Positions 1-7,268 of a stretch of 64,000 bases of DNA are shown here, in pieces. The notes under the pieces were generated by a model. It did no database searches. It was not told the origin of the DNA and was given only the letters and a program-made list of their open reading frames with translations. A program made the position numbers and the translations under genes. The stretch is taken from assembly GCA_033557465.1 (NCBI GenBank), contig CM066039.1, positions 46,095,788 to 46,159,787 of the forward strand, written 5' to 3'. Source of the DNA: Ichthyophis bannanicus (lineage: Eukaryota; Chordata; Amphibia; Gymnophiona; Ichthyophiidae). How positions within the stretch are numbered: the first letter of the stretch is position 1; each line of letters opens with the position of its first letter.

Positions 1-131
1 AGATGAGTTTGCACTATATAAAATCTTGCCTTCATAGACCTGATGAAGAGAGAATAACTCTCGAAAGCTTGTCAAAAACATATTGTTAGTCCCATAAAAT
101 GGCATCACCTACAACTTGCTTGTTGTTCTTT
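1..131. other. Unclassified sequence resembling a retroelement 3' end
   Basis: There is no credible ORF. The stretch around 40-115, with a CTGATGAAGAGAGAATAA-like segment, a CTCGAAAGCTTG block and then a CCATAAAATGG motif, has the look of an interspersed-repeat 3' end, but I cannot assign a family. Consensus searching would be needed to name it. Confidence 0.25.
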
Positions 132-236
132 AGCTCTTAGTATTTTACAAAAGGCTACAAAAGCTCTTAGTATTTTACAAAAGCTCTTGGTATTTTACAA
201 AAGGCTACAAAAGCTCTTAGTATTTTACAAAAGGCT
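132..236. repeat. Short tandem array, about 30-bp unit
   Basis: Units begin AGCTCTTAGTATTTTACAAA at about 132, 162, 182 and 212. The unit starting at 182 follows a shortened 20-bp unit that lacks the GGCTACAAA part. Four units are visible, with one G/A difference. Confidence 0.85.
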
Positions 237-499
237 CTGGATGCAGAGCCTTTTGTGAAATATATGTTAAGAAGCTGGAAATTCACATGTTGCTTACAAG
301 ATATCTATTGAAATGACCATTTTAAAAAGGAGCACGTTAAAAAGAAATGAAGGAATGGCATCACTTGCACTTTAGTACATGGGTGCCAGATTTTACAAAA
401 CTGGATGTCAAGATGCAGTCAAGGAACTGAGCAAAAATCTCTTATTTGTTTCATTTTGAGGTGGCTTTATACAAGAGAGATATTCACATATTAATCTCC
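237..499. other. No feature recognised
   Basis: AT-rich unique-looking sequence without a long ORF, inverted repeat or recognisable repeat boundary. Confidence 0.4.
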
Positions 500-1378
500 T
501 CACGCACTCCCGCAAGCCCCAAGTCCAAACAAAGTGGAATCCGACGGGGGAGGAAGAGTGAATGGCACCGGAAGAGAAGGTAACTCCAGCGCCGCGATGC
601 TTTTATAAATGTACCGCCACCACTGCGTGTCCCGGAGAGGGGAGGCAGTGGCAGCAATGAATGCGGGAGCAGGAGCAGGGCGATGCTGGGAATGAGGTTT
701 GCCTAGAGCAGTGATGGCTAACCTTTTTGAGCCCGAGTGCCCAAACTGCCGCACAAAACCAAAGAATTTCCTCAAAGTGCCAGCACGTCATTTGCATAAG
801 TGGTCTTATTTGCATAAATATTTGCATAATGTTACCATACACTAACTTTTAGTAAACATGTCTCTTAATGAGTGTATGGATAAAGAAAGACTAAAAGATT
901 TCTACATTACTATAATCCAGTGCCAACCGCCAGGCACATTAGGAACTACTACAAAAGCTGCCCATTTAGAACCCATAGCAAACCCGCCGTATCCTGACAG
1001 CATTACCAGGACTCACAAAGCACCATACCCTACCTATCAAAAGGCAACACTGCAAATATTAAACCAATACATTTCAGAGAATACTGGGGAAAGAGAACAA
1101 GTGGCAACGTCAAATAGGAATTTCCTCTTGTACCAAACAACAAAGCGCAGATGTTAATGATGCACATTTCCCAGAGCTGACATATTCCAGTTAATAAATT
1201 CAAAATAAAGAAACATCTTTCTACCTTTTGTGCATTTGTTTTTCAGTTGCAATTGGTCCAGCCACTTTCTTCTGGTTTCTTCATGTTTTCTGCTAACTCT
1301 CCATCGTCTGCTGTCCATTTGTCCTTTCTTCTCTCTTCTAGTTTTTTTTCCATTCTCTCTCTCTCTACATCTGCTTTA

Positions 1379-1473
1379 TTATAAATCTTTTTATTAATTA
1401 TTGAACATATAATAACATAAAAGCAGCTTACATGTTGAAACATTACAAACATATTAAAATATTGTAAGCAGAA
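1379..1473 (-). mobile_element. Short retroposed insertion with 13-bp TSD
   Basis: The 95-bp AT-rich insert is flanked by identical TACATCTGCTTTA copies at 1366-1378 and 1474-1486. The related element at 37959-40124 has one uninterrupted copy of this target near 38768. The insert begins TTATAAATCTTTTTATTAAT, which suggests an antisense LINE 3' fragment, possibly L1-like; the family is not certain. Confidence 0.75.
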
Positions 1474-1734
1474 TACATCTGCTTTAACATACTAATCTTT
1501 CTCTTTTGCTCTTTCCTCATTCCTATTTCACCCACTCAAATTTTACCCCTCCATCCTCAATCCCCAATTACTCTCCCAATACCTGGCCAATTGTAGATTT
1601 TTCATCCCTCCTACACAAAATATTTTTCCCCTCTCCATTTTACTCTCCCAGCCCCATCCCATTCTAATCCTCCCCCAACATCAGCTCCCTTCTAGTTCCA
1701 GTCTCACCCAGCATCCATCCCCTTCTAGTCCCTG

Positions 1735-3284
1735 CATCAGCCCATTTCCAGTCCTAGCCCCCCATCAGCCCATTTCCAGTCCTAGCTCCCCCATCCATTT
1801 CCAGTCCAAGTCCCTTCATCAGCTCATTTTCAATCCTAGCCCCCCATCAGCCCATTTCTAGTCATTTCCTAGCCCCACCATCAGCCCATGTCAAACATAG
1901 CTCCCCTGCACTCAGCCCAATTCCAGTCCAAGCCCCCCCATGAGCCTACTTCCAGTTCTAGCCCCTCCATGAGTCCATTTCAATTCAAGCCCCCACCACA
2001 GCCCATTTCCAATCTTAGCTCCCCCCAACAGCCCATTTCCAGTCCTATCCTAGCTGTTCCATCAGCCCATTTTCAGTCCTAGCTCCCTTCCCTCACAGCC
2101 CATTTCCATTCCAAGCCCCCTCCCCATCAGCTATTTGCAGTTCAAGCCTCCCCTTCCACTCAGCCCATTTCCAGTCCTAGCAACACCCCAACCCATTACA
2201 AGTCCTAGCCCCCCGTCAATCAACTTCCAGTCCTAACCCCCATCACCCCATTTTCAGTTTAAGCCCCCCCTATAACCCATTACCAGTCCTAACCCCCCAT
2301 CAGCCCATTTCCAGTCAGCCCCCCATAGCCCATTGCCAGTCCTAAACCCCCCCCATCAGCCCACAGCCCATTACCAGTCCTAACCACATCAGCCCACCTC
2401 AAGTCCTAACCCCTCCCCATCAGCCCCTTTCCTGTCCTAGCCCCCCCATCACCCATTATCAGTCCTCCCACCCCCCATCAGCCCACTACCAGTCTTAACC
2501 CCCCCCCATAGCCCATTGCCAGCCCTCATCAGCCCACAGCCCATTGCTAGATTTAACCCCCCCCCATAGCCCACTTCGTCTTAACCCCCCTACCCAGCCC
2601 ACTGCCAGTATTAAACACCCCATCCCACTGCCAGTCTTAACCCCTCTCCCTCCCTCCCTAGCCCATTGCCAGTCTTAACCTCCCTCCCTCCCTCCCTAGC
2701 CCATTGCCAGTCTCAACCCCTCTCCTCCCCTCCCTAGCCCATTGCCAGTCTCAACCTCCCTCCCTCCCTCCCTCCCTAGCCCATTGCCAGTCTTAACCTC
2801 CCTCCCTCCCTCCCTAGCCCATTGCCAGTCTTAACCCCCCTCCCTCCCTCCCTAGCCCATTGCCAGTCTTAACCCCCCTCCCTCCCTAGCCCATTGCCAG
2901 TCTTAACCCCCTCCCTCCCTCCCTAGCCCATTGCCAGTCTTAACCCCCTCCCTCCCTCCCTAGCCCATTGCCAGTCTTAACCCCCCTCCCTCCCTCCCTA
3001 GCCCATTGCCAGTCTTAACCCCCTCCCTCCCTCCCTAGCCCATTGCCAGTCTTAACCCCCCTCCCTCCCTCCCTAGCCCATTGCCAGTCTTAACCCCCCT
3101 CCCTCCCTCCCTAGCCCATTGCCAGTCTTAACCCCCCTCCCTCCCTCCCTAGCCCATTGCCAGTCTTACCCCCCCTCCCTCCCGAGCACATTGCCAGTCT
3201 TAACCCCCCTCCCTCCCTAGCCCTTTGCCAGTCTTAACCCCCCTCCCTCCCTAGCCCTTTGCCAGTCCTACCCGCCCCCCCCTC
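1735..3284. repeat. C-rich minisatellite, two unit types
   Basis: The first part (about 1735-2300) repeats CAGCCCATTTCCAGTCCTAG with variable spacers. From about 2630 it becomes a more regular array of about 34-38 bp built on CCCATTGCCAGTCTTAACC followed by runs of CTCC and CCTAG. Unit length changes by 4-bp CTCC steps. Open frames across it are by-products of the repeat. Confidence 0.92.
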
Positions 3285-3675
3285 GGCTCATGGCAATTAA
3301 AAAAAAAAAAAACTGGCCGCTGCCGCGGCGGCGGCATGGAGTGTCCCGCGGGGCTCCCTCTGCCCGGCGGGACTCTCCCGGCGCGGCTCAGCCCCTCTCT
3401 GCCGGCTTGCAGATACGCGAGGGAGGGATACGCGAAGGGAGAGAGTCTCCCTCGCGTCTCTGTTAAGCCCGCAGGGGCAGATGGGAAATTTCCCATCAGC
3501 CCCTGCGGGCTTAACAGAGACGCGAGGGAGACTCTCTCTCCCTTCGCGTATCTGCAAGCCTGCAGAGAGGGGCTGAGCCGTGCCGGGAGAGTCCCGCCGG
3601 GCAGAGGGAGCCCCGCGGGACACTCCATGCCGCCGCGGCCAGCTTTTTTTTTTTTTTTTTTAATTGCCATGAGCC
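3285..3675. repeat. Giant near-perfect palindrome (hairpin) inside the hAT-like element
   Basis: The left arm starts GGCTCATGGCAATTAA and the right arm ends TTAATTGCCATGAGCC. The centre is ATGGGAAATTTCCCAT at 3481-3496. The arms are about 190-205 bp, GC-rich, and capped by an outer A-run and T-run. Overlapping ORFs on both strands encode almost the same peptide because of the symmetry, so they are not genes. Confidence 0.95.
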
Positions 3676-3802
3676 GGCATATCTCAATTTGCGACCTTCC
3701 CGCGTGCCAGCTGCAAGGCCTTCGCGTGCCACAGCTGGCACGCGTGCCATAGGTTCGCCATCGCTGGCCTAGAGTGTCTCATACTCTTGCACCAGCCCTG
3801 GA

Positions 3803-3902
3803 CAGGGCCACTTTTACCTATGGGCAGCAGGGCAGCTGGGCCTCTGTTGTGCAGGGGCCTGGGGCAGCTGCCCCTATTACCCATAGATAAAAGCGATCCT
3901 GG
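3803..3902. mobile_element. Small palindromic MITE
   Basis: Ends CAGGGCCACTTTTACC and its imperfect inverse (ATAAAAGCGATCCTGG) enclose a GGGCAGCTG-containing inverted core. A second copy lies at 25604-25696. No clear target duplication was found at either copy. Confidence 0.6.
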
Positions 3903-4017
3903 CTAAACCCCATGCTAGCCATTAGCGCACATTAGTAAACATGCTTCTGAATTTTCAGGTGAGACTTGTGATAAGGAAGCTTATCATAGCTCAGGAAGGG
4001 GCTATAGAAAAGGTGAA

Positions 4018-4902
4018 GTGACTCTGAACAAGCAACCTGTCAGTTCTGGTAGAAATAAGAAAACAGAATTTTCCCATAAAAGACTACCAGTCCCAGAATG
4101 CACCAGGTTTCCAGCAGCCATTAGAGGAGCTGAAGTGGGGAAACGTGTGTTCAATCAGGAGGGCTATGAGGTAATCCCTAAGCACTCATCTCAAAGGGCA
4201 GGGCCTGATTCAGCACAGCTGCGCTGTGTTAGGGAGGAGCACTCATCTAAGCAGAATAAAGGTAGAGTTTATTCTACAGAGAATTATCCTTATCCTGAGA
4301 ATCAGCTTGAGCTTGATCATCAGTTTCATCTGAAGGATCATCAGAAGCAGAAGCCAAATCGGACGGACAGAGAGGGAAAGAAACCCTTTGGAAGAAAGAG
4401 GAGAAAAGCCTTTGAGAGGTCTAGAAGAGTCCAGAGCAGTACATATATTGGGAGGCATTCCAAGGGCCAGCATACACCATTGGACTGGGGAAAGCCAGAG
4501 GAATGGTGCTGCAGAGTTAGGAATCTCCAGACAGTACCTGTGAGAGAGACGGCTGCACGTGGAAGGGACCCTAAGACCCGTGCCAGAAGGTATGTGAAGA
4601 GAGATCCAGTGTCCAGGGATCTGGATTGGAAGGCTGGACATAAGAACTGGACTACATACTGGCCAGGCTATATAGAGAGGAACTCTAACAGCAATGGAAG
4701 CTCAGGTATGAACACTGATCTATGCCCTAGCTATAACCTTGAAAGACAGCAGGGAAACAAGTATTCTCCTGAAAGTGCTCCTTTGGGAGATTCATCTGTG
4801 CCAGTCCATGATATTGAACCCATGCTTGTTGAAGAAGGGGGAATGATAGCAGATGAAGAATCTGTTTACATGGACTGCTCTCTGTCTAAACTCCTTTGGT
4901 GA
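4018..4902 (+). CDS. LTR-internal open frame (5' LTR copy), unknown product
   Basis: The frame is open from near the LTR start to the TGA at 4900-4902. The 4018 codon is GTG and there is no early ATG, so it may not be translated independently here. The 3' LTR copy continues the integrase frame, so the product would be the C-terminal ~310 residues of that polyprotein. The predicted protein is hydrophilic. It has a strongly basic cluster (GKKPFGRKRRKAFERSRR) near its middle that resembles a nuclear-localisation or RNA-binding segment, and an acidic C-terminus (EEGGMIADEES). I recognise no domain. At least three residues differ from the other copy, and both remain open. Confidence 0.55.
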   Translation: MTLNKQPVSSGRNKKTEFSHKRLPVPECTRFPAAIRGAEVGKRVFNQEGYEVIPKHSSQRAGPDSAQLRCVREEHSSKQNKGRVYSTENYPYPENQLELDHQFHLKDHQKQKPNRTDREGKKPFGRKRRKAFERSRRVQSSTYIGRHSKGQHTPLDWGKPEEWCCRVRNLQTVPVRETAARGRDPKTRARRYVKRDPVSRDLDWKAGHKNWTTYWPGYIERNSNSNGSSGMNTDLCPSYNLERQQGNKYSPESAPLGDSSVPVHDIEPMLVEEGGMIADEESVYMDCSLSKLLW

Positions 4903-4910
4903 TTTTCTGT

Positions 4911-4917
4911 TATAAAG
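4911..4917 (+). promoter_or_regulatory. TATA-like box of the 5' LTR
   Basis: TATAAAG lies 8 bases after the stop of the LTR open frame, at a position suited to an LTR promoter (end of U3). The 3' LTR has the same motif at about 9774. Inferred from position and motif only. Confidence 0.45.
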
Positions 4918-5373
4918 TACAGCAACCATCACAAAGAAATACCAACTTGTTCTTTAATCTACTCAGAAAAGCTACTGAGTAGGGTTTCTAGCCACGCAGT
5001 AAAGAGCAAGCCAGCTAAGGGGTTTCAGCTGGATAACTGCTAGCAATTGAGCCTTACCTAATTGCTTGTGAGCTCTAAGAGAATCACTTCTGAATCTATG
5101 TGGGATGATATAAGAAGTTTACCTGAAAAGAACAGTTTTTTTTCCTTCTTTGTGGCTTTTGGTTTGTTGTTTGATACATGCTAAGAAAATATTAGCTAAG
5201 CCTACAGAAAAGACCAGTTTGTTATCAACCAGGTCTTATTTCTTTTTGCTTTGATTGCCTGATAAGTTAAAATGTTGTTTTCCTGATTTTGTTTTTTCAA
5301 GTTTAACACTGAAAGCAAGTAACCTGATTTATGTGCTACCAAGCATATCTGTGTTGGGAGAAATAACCCCATA

Positions 5374-5379
5374 AATAAA
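5374..5379 (+). promoter_or_regulatory. Candidate LTR polyadenylation signal
   Basis: AATAAA lies about 460 bp downstream of the TATA-like box and 153 bp before the LTR end. The same motif is retained in the second part of the 3' LTR. Confidence 0.45.
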
Positions 5380-5534
5380 TATCTTATTGGCTTTACCCAA
5401 AAGCACAACTAATTATTGTGAGCAGCTGTGTCTGGTGTGAATGAACTGCATTGCCCACAATCCCTTGCACATCATATAGATATATGCACTTGCCAAGACT
5501 GTGAAGATTCTCACCCAGGCAGCCGTCTGACAAA

Positions 5535-5552
5535 TGGCGTAGTTTTTCGGAT
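5535..5552 (+). other. Putative primer binding site
   Basis: TGGCGTAGTTTTTCGGAT begins two bases after the 5' LTR end. A TGG start complements the CCA end of tRNA. I could not assign the tRNA. Confidence 0.5.
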
Positions 5553-5723
5553 TGCTTTTGCACAAAAGGGATTTACTTGCTGAGGATTACAACTAAAGTT
5601 CAAGTTTAAAGCTGGAAAAAAAGATTTTCCCTCAACTGCACTGTGGAGGAGAAGTGGATGTTCCAGGAAGCTGTCCCAGGAGGAAAAGACCCTGTGCAGA
5701 GCTGGATTCATCACTGACACAAG

Positions 5724-5859
5724 GTAATAAGTACCTGGGCATGTCTAGTGGTGGATGGGAGTAAGGCACAGGGGTAATTGAAGAAAAAAAAAAGTAGAAA
5801 AAAACCACACCTGTTTGGAAGGTGGTGCACTTTGTTTTTTTTTTTTTTGTTTCTTGCAG
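5724..5859 (+). other. Candidate intron in the LTR element's leader
   Basis: A good splice donor (CAAG/GTAATAAGT) is followed 136 bp later by a long T-tract and TTTCTTGCAG/GG, just 8 bases upstream of the Gag ATG. The spacing and quality of both sites suggest a small leader intron. This is an inference without transcript support. Confidence 0.4.
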
Positions 5860-5867
5860 GGATCAAG

Positions 5868-7268
5868 ATGGATCCAAAGGAACTACCTCAGTGGATGGCA
5901 GCCCAGTTTAGCAGGCAACAGGAGCTAGCACAGCAGGCTCAGGACACTGCTATGAAAGCCTTAATGGACCAGCAGAAGCCAGTGCTTGATCTGGTGCAAG
6001 CCCTAGTTAAGCTGCAGAACCAAAGTGGAACAGATGCAAGACTGGCAGTAAATACTGGTACACCACATGTGGACAGTGTGGGACTCAATCAAGGGATTGG
6101 GGCATTTAGTTTAGGGAAGCTAACTCCAGATGATAATGTTGATGATTTTCTAGAGTCTTTTGAAAGAGTGGCACAAGCATTAGCATGGCCAGAGACCCAG
6201 TGGGCAGTAAGGCTGGCAGCCTCATTAACTGGAGAGGCGCTTGCAGCTTACAGAGCAATGCCAGCAGCCCAGGCTTTGAATTATAAGGATGTAAAGGCTG
6301 CTATTAGAGATCGCCTAGGGTTGTCTATTTCAGAGTATAGGCGAATGTTTAGAGCTACTACATTGAGAGTGGGTGAAACACCCAGGGCTCTGAGTCAGAG
6401 AATCAGAGGTTTAGCTGTAAAATGGTTGGAGCCTGAGCAAAAGATGGTAGAAATGTTATTAGACATTATAATGCTTGAACAATTTATGTCTGCGGTCCCT
6501 AAAGATTTGCACACTTTCTTAATACAGCAAAATTGCCAAAATCTTGGAGAGGCAACCATGCTAGCAGAGAGATTCTTGGAAGCCACGCAGGCTTGCCATA
6601 GAAAGGGTGGCCCTCTGAAGATTGGTGCTGAGGCAAGATGTGCTGTATCAGAAAAGAAAATAATTAAAAATGTTTCTGAAAATGAATGTACTGTATCACA
6701 CCAGGTGACACAGTGGAATAGAAAGAAATGTTTCAAATGTGGAAAATGGGGACATTTAGAAAAGAGATGCCAGACACACACTAACTTAATGGGGGTGGAT
6801 TTAAAACAGCCCAAAGAAGGATTTCTTTTGATGGTTGATGTGCAAGGAATTACCACAAATGCTTTATTAGACTCTGGGGCAGACCAGAGTATGATGTCAA
6901 AAAGGCTTTGGAAGAGGATAGAGGCCCAAGAAGGATTTGTGCCTAGAACCCCTGAAAGCCAAGTTCGCATCAGATGCATTCATGGTGCTGCAACATCATA
7001 TCCCACCTATAGGCTAAAGGTTAAGTGCCTGGGGAAACAAGAGGAAGTCCTGTTAGCAGTGGTGCCTAGGCTACCCTTTGATTTGGTTCTAGGAAAGGAC
7101 TGGCCAAGATTTAAGCAGGGTCTAGTGGAAGGGCTAGGAAAGAAGGAGGGAGAAGGATTAATGGTAATAGCTCCCGGGCCTTTCTTTGGAAGTCCTCAGT
7201 CCCTAGCTAAAAAGATGGTTAAGCTTCCAGAAGGCCAAACTATGGGTAATAAGAGGGGCCTTAGGTAG
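5868..7268 (+). CDS. gag-pro: Gag-protease polyprotein with SCAN-like region
   Basis: I chose the ATG at 5868 (MDPKELPQW, 466 aa); the frame extends upstream only through a T-rich tract. A Q-rich N-terminal segment precedes a capsid-type region. Residues about 154-236 match the SCAN pattern (EYRRMFR, then ETPRALSQRI, KWLEP, LEQFMSAVPKDL). A CX2CX4HX4C zinc knuckle, CFKCGKWGHLEKRC, lies near residues 287-300. A retroviral-type aspartic protease follows with the active-site LLDSGADQSM near residue 334 and the downstream flap-distal LVLGKDWP. The TAG at 7266-7268 ends the frame. The next domain, integrase, is in another frame starting at once, so a frameshift would be needed to express it, or the break is a mutation. 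SCAN in vertebrate transcription factors is thought to derive from Gmr1-like Gag. Confidence 0.9.
   Translation: MDPKELPQWMAAQFSRQQELAQQAQDTAMKALMDQQKPVLDLVQALVKLQNQSGTDARLAVNTGTPHVDSVGLNQGIGAFSLGKLTPDDNVDDFLESFERVAQALAWPETQWAVRLAASLTGEALAAYRAMPAAQALNYKDVKAAIRDRLGLSISEYRRMFRATTLRVGETPRALSQRIRGLAVKWLEPEQKMVEMLLDIIMLEQFMSAVPKDLHTFLIQQNCQNLGEATMLAERFLEATQACHRKGGPLKIGAEARCAVSEKKIIKNVSENECTVSHQVTQWNRKKCFKCGKWGHLEKRCQTHTNLMGVDLKQPKEGFLLMVDVQGITTNALLDSGADQSMMSKRLWKRIEAQEGFVPRTPESQVRIRCIHGAATSYPTYRLKVKCLGKQEEVLLAVVPRLPFDLVLGKDWPRFKQGLVEGLGKKEGEGLMVIAPGPFFGSPQSLAKKMVKLPEGQTMGNKRGLR

Larger units (their letters stand above)
709..3766. mobile_element. Non-autonomous hAT-like DNA transposon (3058 bp), 8-bp TSD
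   Basis: The element starts CAGTGATGGCTAACCT and ends AGGTTCGCCATCGCTG, which are imperfect inverted repeats. It is flanked by identical 8-bp copies of GCCTAGAG at 701-708 and 3767-3774. An 8-bp duplication with CAG...CTG ends is the hAT signature. No transposase ORF is present, so it needs a helper. The interior contains an AT-rich segment with TTTGCATAA repeats (790-1240), a small retroposed insertion (1379-1473), a C-rich minisatellite (about 1735-3284) and a giant palindrome (3285-3675). The interior is homologous to that of the element at 37959-40124, whose ends differ. Confidence 0.88.
500..3800. mobile_element. Older GC-rich hAT-MITE-like repeat split by a younger hAT element
   Basis: The 500-708 segment (repeated GCAGTGGCAGCAATG-type text) and the 3767-3800 segment (CCTAGAG...GCACCAGCCCTG) match the internal and right-end sequence of the MITE-like repeats at 25037-25804 and 29098-29511. 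The element at 709-3766 was inserted between them with a precise 8-bp duplication. The left terminus of the host repeat was not located, so 500 is approximate. Confidence 0.5.
3967..5532 (+). repeat. 5' LTR
   Basis: Begins TGTGATAAGGAAGC and ends GCAGCCGTCTGACA. It matches the split 3' LTR over its whole length, with the same total of 1566 bp. It carries a long open frame (to 4902), then a TATA-like box and an AATAAA hexamer, the expected order of U3 and R features. Confidence 0.93.

Noticed and set aside
1888..2082. Proline/serine-rich ORF
   Set aside because: It is the translation of the C-rich minisatellite unit.
3251..3752. Overlapping long ORFs on both strands (up to 139 codons)
   Set aside because: They lie in a palindrome, so both strands give almost the same peptide. 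GC-rich hairpin sequence explains them.
6395..6979. 194-codon ORF opposite Gag
   Set aside because: Antisense shadow of a well-supported Gag frame, with no recognisable domain.
5868..7268. Host SCAN-domain gene
   Set aside because: The SCAN-like region sits between LTRs and is followed by zinc knuckle, protease and integrase, so it is retrotransposon Gag, not a host transcription factor.
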